Positions 31,744 through 44,429 of a stretch of DNA of 64,000 nt are shown in pieces. The first letter of the stretch is position 1, and each line of letters starts with the position of its first letter. Position numbers and translations under genes: made by a program. The stretch spans positions 310,001 to 374,000 of the forward strand of contig JBLDXI010000055.1 of NCBI GenBank assembly GCA_047495785.1, in the 5' to 3' direction. A model generated the notes under the pieces. That model was not told where the DNA came from. It did no database searches and saw only the letters and a list, made by a program, of their open reading frames with translations. This stretch comes from Lepidodermella squamata. Lineage: Eukaryota; Gastrotricha.

Positions 31744-34139
31744 CTATTGCCACCCCTCGCCGAAGTTGTTGCTGTACCACTGCTGCTGTTGCGCTCCGTT
31801 TTGGTCGTGGCCATAACCGTTGCCTTGTTCGAGCTCCATGTCGCCATAGCCGCCGCCGGCTTGGTACAGTGGCGGAGGGACGGCACCAGGAGGAGTTAGC
31901 TTAGCCTGTTTAGCCCCCGCACCCCTACCATTACTACTAGGAGTGGCGGCGTTCGGCCGTTTCATACCTGCCCGATTCGACGGAGCACCGCGACCAGCTG
32001 CGCCTCGAGCTACCGGACTTCCACGAGGAGCGCCGGGTTTCCCGCGATTCTGATTTCAACAGAAAATTTCATTATCCCACAACTATAAAAAGAAATGACT
32101 TACGGATTGACCACGTGCAGCAGACTGGGGAGCATATGACTGCGGGGCAGCGGCGTATCCACCGTTGGCATACATAGCCGAATAATCGTAACCCTCATAA
32201 CCTGGGTACGGAGCAGCGTAACCGCCGACATATCCACCGTACGCTACAGGAGCAGCTCCAGCAGCAGCCGCAGCGTTCGGGTCCTCGTGAGATGGGTAGA
32301 GAGGAGGCGGCGGGGGAGGTGGCGCTTGTCCATGAGTCGGGGCAGCCTGACCTTGGCTGTAATCGTATGCATCGTAAGGCGATGAATAGTACTCGTGATG
32401 TTGGTTGGGATCAGCTGTAGCAGCGGCGTATCCTCCAGTGTAACCGCCGTATCCACCATACGCACCCTGGCTGGGCGGTGGGGGCCTTGGGGCGGACGGG
32501 TAGTGAGGTGGTGGCGGACGCGGAGCAGAAGGGTAGGAAACTGGAGCGCCCCGAGGAGCACCACGGCCCGGAGCTCCACCACGAGCGCCGCGCATACCGC
32601 CCCGCATGCCTCGACCGCGGGGTCCGCCAGGGCCGCCGCCACCTCGCATCATCATGCGAGGAGGTTGACCACCCATACCGTCGTAGCCGTAGCCATAACC
32701 AGGAGCCGCACCGCCGAAAGACCGAGCTGCCGCCATTTGTTCCAATTGTTTCTTTCTTTCCTCTTTTTTCTTCTGATACTCTTCGGTTTGCGGCCGAGCG
32801 AGGGTGACATCAAGAGGGACACCTCCCATCAAGCAGCCATTAAGGGCCTTGAGGGCAGCGAGAGCGTGAGGCCGTTCCTTGTATGTGACGAAAGCGTAGT
32901 CCTTAATTTTCTTGCACTTCTCGAGAGGACCAAACTCAGCGGCTTTCTGAGCTAGGACCTCCTCAGTGACTTCTTCCTTCAGATTCTTAACGTACAAAAC
33001 TTTGACTTTCGACATGATTTCAGCATCAGGTTCTTGGATTGGATCGGCCCAATCAGCAACGACGGTTCTGCCGAAGATCAAGCCTTGGCCAGTAGTGAAA
33101 CGCCGGCGAGCAGCTGAGGCGTTCTTGTGGCAATCGTAGTCAGCAAAGCAGAAGCCTCGGTTTTTTACTCGATCATCATTGATGTCTGCATAAACAATGA
33201 CGTCATTACAACCATCTGTGGCCTTTCTCACTTCTTCGAGAATTTCTTCCTTCGACTTATTCTTTGGCAGATTGCCGATAAACAGTCGAGTGTTTTGATA
33301 AGATGAGTTCACCTTCATTTTCTTTCCGCGAACTTCGAAGCCATTCATCTAAATTATGCATATATATAAATCAAGAACCAATATCACTAATGAATCGATG
33401 CCTACCTCTCTAAGCGCCGCTTCAGCAGATTGCCGTTCGACGAAATTGATAAAAGCGAAGCCTTTGTGGCCAGGGGGAGGGCAAAATTGACCAGATGGAT
33501 CAAGCATGATGCGAGAGTCGTAAATGGGACCAAATCGTTCGAACAGTGGAATCAGCTCATCTTCGAAAATGTCGTATGGCAAGTGACCGATAAATATTTC
33601 ATTGGTCGGAGGAGGGCCTTCCCAATCTGGAATCGGACCCAAATGGCGTTGACCAGATGTTATTTCCAAAGGCATGCCAAGTCGATTTCTGAGCTCCTCG
33701 ATTTTCAAGTTGTCGGGGCCTTTGATTTGAGAATGAGCAGAATTGCCCGTGTGAGTCGGAGGGAGAGAGCGCAGTTTGAATGATTTCATCATCCCACACA
33801 GGTAAGCAACACGATTCTTGGGCGTAGCAGTCGTTGGATTGGTGACGAGCTCTTGCAAGCATGCCAAAGCTCCGATCTCACCTACCTCCCTGATAGTGTC
33901 CAACGCAGTTTCGTCGATTTCGCTTTCGTCCAAAATGCCTATTAACAGTTAATGTAATAATGTCATTAGGTATGTTCGCCATGAATTTTACCATTGGCAG
34001 CTGCTTCCGCGACTTTAGTAGCAACATTCGGGGGCAAACCAGCGGCGATAAATCTGGACTTTAAAGCGCCAGCGTAATCTTTTGATTCTTCTGCTTGAAC
34101 ATCACTGCAAAAATCTTGAGCGTTGTTGCCAGGAATCAT
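31744..34139 (-). CDS. hnRNP R/Q (SYNCRIP) homologue
   Basis: Four exons (33992-34139, 33406-33938, 32104-33348, 31744-32049) encode 743 aa. The N-terminal acidic/helical domain typical of hnRNP Q/R (LPPNVATKVAEAAANG, DESEIDETALD) is followed by three RNA-recognition motifs: IFIGHLPYDIFEDELIP/KGFAFINF, LFIGNLPKNKSKEEIL/RGFCFADYD and LYVKNLKEEVTEEVL/YAFVTYK. A C-terminal half rich in RGG, Gly-Tyr and Pro then follows (about 430-743). Such proteins bind mRNA, with roles in splicing, stability and localised translation. Exon joins are phase 0 except the first (phase 1). The Tyr/Gly/Pro tail is low complexity and likely disordered. Confidence 0.93.
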
Positions 34140-36611
34140 TTTTAAATCGAACTAGGGAAATGAAATGAAAACTTTAAATCAACCAAATAGGTATATACCT
34201 CTGAAAAAAATAAGAATTAATGGGACGCATGTACCGTTTATGGCAAAATAGAAACTTAACAAGTTCACGTTCAAATGCTAAAAAATCATCATCATAGGTT
34301 GGAAACTGAGAAGTTCATCTTGGCTTCGTGAAAATGAGCAGCGCATGACAATAAAGTCTCGAAGATAAATGATAATAGAACCGATGTGCAAGAAAGCTTT
34401 GATATCTCGAGCTTCGAGCTTCATCCTGGATCGAGAAACATTTCGCTCAGGCTTTATAAAATGTTCGGGTAAGGAGTGATGGTGGTATTTATTTAATGGA
34501 AAAACTGAACGAGTATGACGCATGAATGTGGAAATCGTCAATTCAGTGCTAGAAGTTTAACAAAATTGAAGTTGTGCACAGACATCTATCCAAGATAGTC
34601 TAGTAACCTATGAACTTTCCGACGACATTAAAAGAAAAAAGAACAAAGAGCGAACCAACTCCGATCATGAATCATGTTTTACAAACACGGAATGCGAATT
34701 AAGTTTCTACGTGAATTTCCACCTGAATCCTCATCGATACGTTCAAATAAACCATTTACCATGGCGATAAACAAAATACACAGGCGAAAGGCCCGGTCAT
34801 TCATCATTCATAGGTGAAAAAACGAGTCTTCCATTGCTCAAAAACGATCAAGGCGAGCGTCAGAGGAGCGGCCAAACCAGGCTTTGTTACTGCGATCACC
34901 ATTTAGAAACCGCCTCTCGCCTCTCACCTCTTACCTGTGGTGGGACATTCAGCTACCAGGGCAAAAAATGGGAAAAATCAACAGAAAAAAAACCAACCAT
35001 GCGGCGGCCATGGCGCAAAAACGTCTTGCAACGACTCAGCATTGTGGTTTCGACATTAGCCCAATTTTTACAAATTTAAAAAATCGTGAAATAATACTTT
35101 TTAATTATAATTTGATGTTATGGAGAAAAATATGGAAATTTATTAGCACGTATAAAGGGCTAGTCTGACAAAAGACAGCTGTTCGCATCGGGTCTGAGAA
35201 ATCTTGGCAGACCGCATGTGGTACATCTCGGGCATCGGGCATCCCCTAGTCGCAACTCTCGACTCGAGCGACAGCCGACTGCCTGGTATTGTACTCGTGA
35301 AATCTTGACGGCACCGCTGCTCGCTGCTCTCAATTTTTCCAACTTAAACTCGCGAATTTTTACGCATTGCTCATTGCTCCTGAATCTTTATATGAATATT
35401 GCGGATTGCGAGCGTGCTCGCTTGAATCCTGTTTATCCTTTGGTCCTTGCATCTTATGCTTCGTTGCTAGCAATTGAACTTGGAGACTTCATCTTTTTGC
35501 TTTACTTTTGATTTGTTGGCTACAGAATTTGATTTCTTCGGACTTTCGGTTGACATGATTGATTGGTGATAGCGATGAGCGACAAACTCGCCAGCAGCGC
35601 AAAAAGAGAAGCTGCCTGATTAATTTGGCATCATCAGAGCTGCTAAGGTGCATTTAACGTGTACTGATAACTTGAACGCTATATCTCAATGTTGACGGAA
35701 GAAATATGCAATGGGTTGTTGGTGTGAGATGGCTACATTTTTCCAGGTTAATTAATACTGCTACTCTCAAGTGCTTTTCAGGTTTTCCATTTATTCACTT
35801 CTCTCACTGCTTTCACTAGATTAATAAAATGGAGGATATAGGATATAGAAACGCGAAACACTTGGAAGAAGTGACGCGCGTCTCTGTTCTCCGAGTGCTG
35901 TTGGCGCTACTGAATTTGTCAAATTTGATGAAGTTTAAATGGGAAGGGGTTTGAGGGTGTTTATAAGAATTCTTTAGCCTACTATCTGCTAGCTAACAAG
36001 TAAAATCTAAAATACTGTGGAATTTCTACTTTTGGACTGAAGGACCCAATGCGGCGAGATGGAAAATCGGCCCACGGCTGGCCTTAGTTTGAAATTAACC
36101 AGTCGATTTCTAATTGTGACTGTCCGCTAGAAAAGCTATATTTATGTTCCCGTTACAACAGCGACACCCAATTATAGAAATCACAAATCACAATGGCGCC
36201 GATTTTAGGCCTTCTGACCGCGCTTCTCACTACCTGCTTTCTACCTTCCGCCGAATAGATGCATTGAGCCTGTCATTATGTCTAAAATAAAATATCGTTG
36301 TTCAATCTAAATTTTGATACCGAATACTGAATCATTAGCATGTAAGATGTCTAGGTAGAAATATTGCTGACACTAATATTCACATATCTATCGCAAATCG
36401 GGTGGGGCTGGCTGCTGTCTCGCTTGGGATAACTTTGCTTTCATATTTGAATCAGAATTATTCTGTTTGCTGCATTCTTCGCTGCATTCCGGAGAACCCA
36501 TTCAATTTTACGAGAGTAAATTTCTATTATTTTTACTATATATTCTGTTACCTTGAAGGTAGGATAAAGAGTATTATTTATCTTTTGAACAACTCTGGCA
36601 ATTTTGCTGCA
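34140..36611. other. Intergenic between divergent genes, 2.5 kb
   Basis: Presumed promoter regions of the hnRNP gene (minus) and CDC42SE (plus). Short ORFs near 34834-35511 overlap on several frames and have no protein signature. No RNA gene or element was recognised. Confidence 0.4.
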
Positions 36612-36958
36612 ATGGCTGGCTTTTGCTGCATTCCTTTGAATGAAAACGAGCAAGTAAGTTTTATATGAACAGTTTTGTTCATCAAATTGCTTTGGTCTTT
36701 TCGCAGCAATCTATCCGTCGCTTTGATAAATCTCAAATTGGCTTGCCCCAGAATTTTGTTCATGTCGCTCACATGTCTCACACAACGACGTCCACGGAAG
36801 CTGATAGCTTGGCAAAGGTTATGCAAGCGAAGCCACAACCACATCAGATTTTTCTGGCACAACCTCGTCCTAATAATACGCGAGAGATGGTTTACCAGTC
36901 GAGGCCTATGAACTTTTCAAATAGCAGCAATCAGCCTGTGTCAGCTGCAAGCACTTGA
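36612..36958 (+). CDS. CDC42SE: CDC42 small effector (SPEC/CDC42SE) homologue
   Basis: Two exons (36612-36653 and 36707-36958) encode 97 aa. The N-terminus MAGFCCIPLNENEQ has the paired cysteines that are palmitoylated in the family (human FNCC). Exon 2 begins QSIRRFDKSQIGLPQNFVHVAHM, a CRIB motif (I-G-x-P-x-N-F-x-H-x-x-H) that binds active Cdc42. The rest is Gln/Ser/Pro-rich. CDC42SE proteins sit at the plasma membrane and modulate actin and JNK signalling downstream of Cdc42. Length is close to the vertebrate proteins (about 80 aa). The gene is easily missed because the first exon is 42 nt. Confidence 0.88.
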
Positions 36959-37908
36959 TTCCCATTACGAAAAAACACGTTTGCTCATTCTACTTTCTCG
37001 CCGTTTGTTGTTTATATATACGTGTCAAACAGTAATTTGGCTCACTGTAAATTTTGAGCCATTGTTACCTTGTTTGCGAAGCAGCTTATTCCTATTAAGT
37101 TTTACCCTCTCGTATTTTGATACGTTTGCACATTTATAATTTTCGCATTGAAGTCTATAAGACGTCTCGTTGTTTGAAACGAATTACTTTATTCTGGACG
37201 TGTCTCGCAACATTCTTACCTCGAAATTCCGACATGGCCGTGCTCACAATATCATATCGCCATTAAATTTACGTTGGACAGATGCAGCAAGGAAGTGCTT
37301 TCCTTCAATTTTATACGTCGAAGATTTATAAATTCATATATATTTGATGACGCTTTCTTGCCTTAGCGTTTATTAACCCTCGTATTACGACAGGTGTTCT
37401 GATATCGTTTTCCAATGGATTGTATGGGATGCAATCTATGTGCTTTCTCGCTTTCGTTAACATATCAAATTCATAATTATAAATCAATTTTAATTCCTTG
37501 AAAAGGATGAAAACCTACGGTTGTTGCTCTAACGAAATTTTGCACAATAAAATATGATAGTGAAAATTTGCATTTCTTCTTTGAGGGTGACGCTATACTA
37601 TCACGTTTCACAATAAAACGCGCTCGCTGACCTTCCGGAAACAGTCATGAACAATTTCCATGACCTGAAAATAGGAAGCAATTGCGGTGTCAGTTAACAA
37701 CTCGTATGCTAATTATTTAAATGTGAAACGTGTGGTAGGGCACACATAATGTGGAAAATACAGGATCAGTAAGATCAAGTGGAACAATAGTGTTTTTATT
37801 ACTATATCGCTCCATCAGAAGCAAGCAAATAATTTGGTGAAAGTCTTATCAGAGCCAATCAACTGTAAGGCAAAATATAGGTAATCCATCGATTGAATGT
37901 TGATGAAA
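36959..37908. other. Intergenic between convergent genes, 0.95 kb
   Basis: 3' flanks of CDC42SE and of the first dehydrogenase gene. AATAAA signals are at 37547 and 37611. Nothing else is recognised. Confidence 0.45.
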
Positions 37909-38807
37909 TTAACGGAGACACGTCGCATGTCGACCGCCGTCGACTGGAATATGGGCGCCAGTTGTGTAACGAGACGCATCAGAAGCGAGAAACGCGATAG
38001 CATCAGCGACTTCTTCAGGCTTTCCGGGTACTCCAGTGAAAGCTGACAACGGGTGCGTCTCCTTGGTGCGCTCATAAAGGGTCGTCAAACCAGCCTCTGA
38101 AACGCCACCGCGGCGCTGCAGCTCGGTCAGCGTGACACCAGGGCTGTAACAGACCAAAATTAAAATATTATCGGGAAAAATATGATATAAGAAAAATTAC
38201 TTGACAGCATTAACGCGAACACCTTTAGGAGCGAGTTCTAGCGCAGCGCAAGTCGTGATATGATCAAGAGCTGCCTTCGAAATGTTGTAGGCCATAAGAC
38301 CCGGGAAGGCCCGCAGACCATTAACACTCGACACATTGACAATCGTTCCCTTGGTAGCAATCAGATGCGGTACGGCCAGGTGCATGAGGTGCAACGGTGC
38401 CCTGAAAAAAACATTTCAGCGGAATAAAAATTTGGGATAATTAGGCCTCACTTGGTATTTACTTCCATAATTTTATCATATTGCTCCATCAAATTCGGAC
38501 TTTCAATGCTACCAGCTCCAAAAATGCCCGCATTATTGACAAGAACGTCCAGTTTTTTGAAGTGATTGATAGTTTCGGTGACAATGCGCTCCCGGTCGGT
38601 GGCTTTATCTAAATCGGCGATAACCGTGTGAATAGCTGAACCTCCAGCCTCTTTGCACTTGGCCACAGTTTTCTCCAGGCCATCGGCGCTGCGACCCGAT
38701 AATGACAATTGCGCACCCAATTTCGCAAAAGTCACCGCTGTAGCGGCACCAATGCCACTGGAGGCACCAGTAATTAGGCAAACTTTTCCAGCCAACGACA
38801 GTGACAT
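37909..38807 (-). CDS. Short-chain dehydrogenase/reductase, cluster copy 1
   Basis: Three exons (38452-38807, 38201-38401, 37909-38143) encode 263 aa. A classical SDR: cofactor motif TGASSGIGAATA (TGxxxGxG), NNAG, the catalytic Ser in IVNVSSVNG, YNISK (YxxxK) and the NPG loop, restored only by the exon 2-3 splice (VNPGVTLTEL). It ends IPVDGGRHATCLR, close to 3-oxoacyl-ACP reductase-like and DHRS-type proteins. These reduce or oxidise carbonyl/hydroxyl groups with NAD(P)H; the substrate is unknown. An in-frame Met 21 bases upstream (at 38828) is an alternative start. All six members share intron positions, showing tandem duplication. Confidence 0.92.
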
Positions 38808-38972
38808 CTCAATAGGACAAAAAACCAATAAAATAACTACAGTAATTTAAACAGGATTGGTTATTTTAGTCAATTAGGCAAGCTACCATCAATTTGTTCA
38901 AAGGTAAAATAAAAGCATCAATAATGAGGTGTTTAAAATAATTCTCTTGAATAGAATAAAATCAGTCAACAA

Positions 38973-39876
38973 TTAGCGGAAACACGTGGCCTGTCGACCA
39001 CCGTCTACTGGTAGATGAATTCCAGTTACGTATGACGAAGAATCTGCTGCCAAAAATGCTATGGCTTCAGCGACCTCGTCAACCTCACACGGCTTGCCAG
39101 TGGAGGCTGAAAGCGGATGAGTGGTTTTAGCGCGATCTTTCATCGCTTCGATAATCGCGGGAGATAGACCTGCTCGCTTTTGAATTTCAGTCACGACTAG
39201 TCCGGGGCTGGCAAAAAGTCACCAGCTGAAAAATGGAAAAATTCCGACTAAGTTCCTTACTTTACGCTGTTGACTCTAACCCCTTTCGGAGCTAGTTCTA
39301 GCGCTGCACAGGCTGTCATTTGATTTAGAGCAGCTTTTGATACATTGTAACCTATCATTCCAGGAAACGCCCGAGTGCCACAAACACTGGAAACAACAAC
39401 CACTGATCCTTTTGACTCGACTAGATAAGGCACGGCCAAATTCATCAAATGCAACGAAGCCCTAAATACAAAAGTTGAATCAATAGATTGAAACACTTCT
39501 CAACCAACTTGACATTAACAGTCATCATTTCATCGAATTTATCCATCAAATCGGCTGATTCGATGCTTCCCAGCGAAAGAATGCCAGCGTTGTTGACTAG
39601 TACATCAAGCTTCCCGAAATATTCTATTGTTCGCTGGATAACGCGCTCTCGGTCTTCGGCATTTGCGAGATCAGCAGTTATTAATAAAATATCACCTTCA
39701 TCGGTCGCCCCGATGTCTTTGCAAGATTGCGCAGTTTTTATGAGCGATGCTTCATTTCTCCCGGTGATCGCCAGTTTTGCGCCTAATTTTGCGAAATGAA
39801 TCGCAGTACCAGCTCCGATTCCACTCGAAGCACCGGTTATCAGGCAAACTTTGCCACGCAACGTTGAATTACTCAT
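38973..39876 (-). CDS. Short-chain dehydrogenase/reductase, cluster copy 2
   Basis: Exons 39509-39876, 39261-39461 and 38973-39207; 267 aa. It keeps TGASSGIGAGTA, NNAG, VVVSSVCG, YNVSK and NPGLVVTEIQKRAG. It is the most divergent of the cluster in exon 1: IAITGRNEASL is followed by a longer loop (GATDEGDILL). The full catalytic set is present, so it should be active. The first intron uses a GTTGGT donor. It lies 165 bp upstream of copy 1. Confidence 0.92.
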
Positions 39877-39950
39877 TCGGAATATGATAACTTAAAAAAA
39901 GAAATCTAGAAGGCATAGAATTGCGCCTCAAGTTGTATTTCCGAATCATC

Positions 39951-41440
39951 GCAACCTGATTGCTTAGCGCAAGCATGTAGCATGCAGACTCCATCACCTG
40001 GTAAATCAATACCGGTGATGTAGCTCAAAGCATCTGAAGCTAAAAAGACAATACCATCCGCCACTTCTTCGACACTGCCCAATTTTCCAGAGAAGGCCGA
40101 TAGCGGGTGTGTTTCAAGCGAGCGTTAACGCACATTTTCAACGTCAAAACCTCCGCGCTGATGAATATCAGTTTTCACAACGCCAGGGCTGAAAATTCAA
40201 AACAACGGAATGAATATTCGTACTTGAAAGGGGTTCCAACAGCGGGTAATTGGACATTTGTTGCTTACAAATATTTTTCATGTGAAATTGAGTAAAACTC
40301 ACAGTTCGCCTGCTTGGAAAAAGCGATTTTAGTGGGTAAGTTTTAGGGGGAACCTTTCAGTGGAACCTTACAGAAAGGTCAGAAATCCAATGCGCTAGGC
40401 CCAAGTCTAAATCTGTGACTTTCTTTACAGTTTGATGAGGCCATACATTTTTGGTAAATAAAAGGAAGCTTAAGATTCAAATGTGATGATGAATCTAAAA
40501 CAAAAATAACCCCCTTTTCCCAGTAAATAGGATGAGGCCAGATCGTTTTTCCAATAAGGTGAAGTATGAACCTAACTCAGTTTCAAACGTAGAACATTTT
40601 GAGCCAAAAAATCTACAAGTATTCGCTGCTTGAGCCCCTTCCAAGTACGAATAGTCAAAAACGCGCACCCGTATTACCGCGCTCTGAGTGTCACGCCACT
40701 ACAAAGTGAAATTTTGGTTTTGACCCATTTCGAAATGCCCCGATTATAGTGGCATATAGTAATTTGCATTCAAATTTAAGGGTGACATGCCACTAAGCTC
40801 TAGTGGCATGACTCTAAAAGCGCGGTAATATGTACTTATTTAAGGGCGAATATATCTACCCTTAAACCAATTTATCGACTGCCGGTTGAAAATCGTGAGC
40901 TTACCTACTTAACGCTGTTAACGCGAAAGCCCTTGGGAACTAATTCCAGACTTGCACATTCGGTCATCTGGTCCATGGCGGATTTAGAAGCATTGTAGGA
41001 AATTAATCCTGGGAAAGCGCGTTGACCATCAACACTAGAAGCATTTATGACTGAGCCTCTTGTCGCAATTAAATAAGGTGCTGCTAGGTTCAAGAGGTGC
41101 AAGGGTGCCCTAGAAAATAAAAATAACACAATAAATTGTCTCAACTTCAGTACTAACTTGACATTTATGTCCATTATCCTGTCATACTGTTCCATGATAT
41201 CGGGCGACTTCACAGAGCCAGCCTCGACAATTCCCGCATTGTTAAATAGCTTCACTGCTGCCGATACAAGCTTTTCCCAATCACACGAAGTGGTCAAATC
41301 AGACACAACCGTTAGAATTGATTTCGATTCTTTCAAGCCGCCTTCGACTGTTTCTGCCAATCCCTTTTCATTGCGGCCGTACCAGCCCCTATTCCACTGG
41401 TTATCAGGCAAACTTTACCACTCAACGTTAATTTACTCAT
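39951..41440 (-). pseudogene. Dead short-chain dehydrogenase, cluster copy 3
   Basis: All three exons are recognisable but broken. Exon 1 (from 41440) begins like copy 4 but lacks 9 bases that encode GAS of the cofactor motif, lacks 43 bases just after GIGAGT (frameshift), and lacks the segment before NNAG. Exon 2 (about 40910-41110) is open and still has YNASK. Exon 3 (about 39951-40190) has a TAA in the middle (after GFDVENVR) and a frameshift at the usual C-terminus. The 0.7-kb second intron carries a MITE. The order and flanks match copy 4, so this is a sister duplicate that decayed. Confidence 0.88.
40673..40829. mobile_element. Palindromic MITE, copy A
   Basis: 157 bp with inverted ends ATTACCGCGCT.../...AGCGCGGTAAT and inner extensions GTGTCACGCCACT/AGTGGCATGACTC that also pair imperfectly. 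No coding capacity. A related copy is in the matching intron of copy 4 (42154-42326). Confidence 0.7.
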
Positions 41441-41618
41441 TTGAAATATGGAAAATTATACAAGGGCACTAGAAACCGAAGAATGCACTTTAATTTGTAC
41501 CTTATGCTACTACAGGAACTACAATTTTCGCTATAATTTATTTGATTATAGATCAGTTCAAATTTCCACGTCCATTTGGTAGTATAAGGATATTTCCGAG
41601 TCATCGCAGCTCGCTTAC

Positions 41619-43038
41619 TCAGCGCAAGCATGTGGCATGGCGGCCTCCATCAACAAATAAGTGAATACCGGTGGTGTAACGCGAAGCATCTGAAGCTAAA
41701 AAAGCAATAGCATCTGCCACTTCTTCGACAGTGCTTAATTTTCCAGTGAACGTCGATAGCGGGTGTGTTTCAAGCGAGCGTTGACGCACAGCTTCCACGT
41801 CGAAACCTCCACGCTGATGAATTTCAGTTTTCACAACGCCAGGGCTGGAATTTTGAATCAACGGATTATTATTCGTACTTGAAGGGGGTTCGAGCAGTGG
41901 ATAAATGATCATTTTCCCTCGCATCTTACCTACGAGTGAAACTGAGTAAAAAAAAGTTGGTAAAGTCTTTCAGTGGAATCTTTCAGAAAGGTCAGGAAGC
42001 TTATGGTTCAAATGAGTTTTTCACATGAGTTCAGAGATAGAATCTGATCTCTATGTATGAACCTTATTTCTTAGTTTCAAACGTAGAATATTTTTAGCTA
42101 AAACTTCAATTATTTGCTGCTGGAACGAATAGTCAAAAACGCGTATTACCCGTATTACCGCGCTTCGAGCGTCACGCCACTTTAAAATGAAACGTGGGTT
42201 TTGACCCATTTCGAAATTCCTCGATTATTAAGTCATTATCATTCAAGTTTAAGGGTGGCCACTATAAACGGGGCATAGTGACATGCCAACAAAAAAACAG
42301 GATGTAGCGGCATGAAGCGCGGTAATATGGTACGGTATTATATATTTATTAAATGACGAATATAACGACCTCTAAATCAATTTATCGGCTACAGGTTTTA
42401 AAAATGTGATCTTACTTTACGCTGTTAACGCGAACGCCCTTAGGAGCCAATTCCAGACTTGCACATTGGGTCATTTGGTCCATGGCGGCTTTAGATGCAT
42501 TGTAAGCAATTAAACCTGGAAATGCGCGTTGACCATTAATGCTTGAGACATTTACGATTGACCCTCGTGATGCAATTAAATGAGGTGTTGCTAGATTTAA
42601 GAGGTGCAGGGGTGCCCTAGAAAACAAAATAAAATAAAAAATTGTCCAAGCTAGTGCTTCGTACTAAAACTTGATATTGATGTCCATTGTCCTGTCATAC
42701 TGATCCATAACATCGGGCGACTCCACACTGCCAGGTTCGCCGATTCCCGCGTTGTTAACTAAAACATCGATCCTACCAAAATGCGCCAACATCACCGAGA
42801 TGAGCTTTTCCCGATCGCACGGAATAGTCAATTCGGATACAACTGTTAGAATTGAACTTCGATCAATGTCCGATTCTTTCAAGCAGCCTTCGACTGTTTC
42901 TGCTAATCCCTTTTCATTGCGGCCGGCCAGGCAGAGCTTGGCTCCGAGCTTTGCAAAGGTAATAGCTGTACCAGCGCCAATTCCACTCGAAGCACCGGTT
43001 ATCAGGCAAACTTTACCACTCAACGTTAAATTACTCAT
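41619..43038 (-). CDS. Short-chain dehydrogenase/reductase, cluster copy 4
   Basis: Exons 42671-43038, 42416-42616 and 41619-41844; 264 aa. Intact motifs: TGASSGIGAGTA, NNAG, IVNVSSING, YNASK, and NPGVV after splicing. The C-terminal exon reads EIHQRGGFDVEAVRQRSLET. The second intron is long (571 bp) and contains a MITE; other members have introns of about 50 bp. It shares this intron with pseudogene copy 3. The first intron has a weak GTTTTA donor. Confidence 0.9.
42154..42326. mobile_element. Palindromic MITE, copy B
   Basis: 173 bp, ends ATTACCGCGCT/AGCGCGGTAAT, diverged from copy A and sitting at the equivalent place in intron 2. The insertion therefore predates the copy 3/copy 4 duplication. 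Confidence 0.7.
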
Positions 43039-43227
43039 TTGAAATATGAAAATTAAACAAGGTCACTAGACTCCAACGAATGCGCTTTAAATCGTACCTT
43101 ATGCTACTATAAGGAACTACAACGCTTTAATTTATTTGATTTTTTGCATGCAAAAAATAGATCAGTTCAAATTTCCACGTCCATTTGGTAGCATAAGGAT
43201 ATTTCCGAGTCGTCGCAGCTCGCTTAC

Positions 43228-44297
43228 TCAACGCAAGCAAGTGGCCTGGCGGCCTCCGTCAACTGGTAAATGCATACCAGTGATGTAGCGTGAAGCATCT
43301 GAAGCTAAAAAGGCAATAGCATCCGCCACCTCATCGACATTGCACAATTTTCCAGTGAACGCCGAGAGCGGGTGCGTTTCAAGCGAGCGTTGACGAAACG
43401 CTTCCACGTCAAAGCCTCCGCGTTGATGAATATCAGTTATCACAACGCCAGGGCTGAAATTTCAAGTAAATTCATTGACTGCATGTTTTAATAATGCGGG
43501 CTTACTTAACGCTGTTAACGCGAACGCCCTTTGGAGCGAATTCCAGACTTGCACATTCGGTCATTTGATCCATGGCGGCTTTAGATGCATTGTATGCAAT
43601 TGATCCTGGGAAAGCTCGTTGGCCATTTAAGCTAGAGACATTTACGACTGCGCCTTTTGCTGCAATCAAATGAGGAGCTGCGAGGTTCAAGAGGTGTAAC
43701 GGTGCCCTAGATATTAAAAGATTAATAGTCAAAACTAGCCAGGCTTTCATTTTTTTTCGAAAAATATTTGAAAAAAATCGGGTTATTAATTATTTTATTC
43801 AAGGCAGGCCATTATTAACTTCTGGACTCGGTATTAATGTGAAATTTTAGGGCTATTATTCGAAGAGATTAATTGAGGTAGAATTTGATCAAGTACGATA
43901 AATCATTTATTAAACTGGAGCTTGGTACTCACTTGATGTTGATGTCCATTATCCTATCATACTGTTCCATGAGATTGGGCGTCCTCACAGTGCCAAGCTC
44001 GACAATTCCCGCATTGTTAATCAAAACATCGATCCTACCAAATTGCTTCACTGCTGCCGTGATAACTTTTTCGCGATCACTCGACGAAGTCAAATCGGAC
44101 GCAACTGTCAGAATTGAACTTCGATCAATGCTCGATTCTTTCAAGCAGCCTTCCACTGTTTCTGCCAATGCCTTTTCATTACGGCCGGTTAAGCATAACT
44201 TGGCTCCGAGCTTTGCAAAGGTAATAGCTGTACCCGCGCCGATTCCAGCCGATGCACCGGTTATCACGCAAACTTTCCCAGCTAACGATAGCGACAT
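43228..44297 (-). CDS. Short-chain dehydrogenase/reductase, cluster copy 5
   Basis: Exons 43933-44297, 43506-43706 and 43228-43453; 263 aa. Intact motifs: TGASAGIGAGTA, NNAG, VVNVSSLNG, YNASK, and an NPG loop at the splice. Exons 2 and 3 are very close to copies 3 and 4 (DIHQRGGFDVEAFRQRSLET), but exon 1 begins MSLSLAGKVCVITGASAG like copy 6. This mosaic suggests gene conversion within the cluster. The second intron is a normal 52 bp. Confidence 0.92.
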
Positions 44298-44429
44298 AAC
44301 AAAGTCTATGAGTAATTTTTGAAAATAATTTAATTTAATCTGATGAAATCTCTGATTGAAAAAATCTCAAATAATTACGAAAATTGGTGAATCAGTTGGA
44401 ATTATTTTTTAGTTTGTGGAAATGTTCAT

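Noticed and set aside
32395-32955. 186-aa plus-strand ORF
   Set aside because: Antisense of the hnRNP R/Q Gly/Arg-rich exon; composition is a mirror of that low-complexity DNA.
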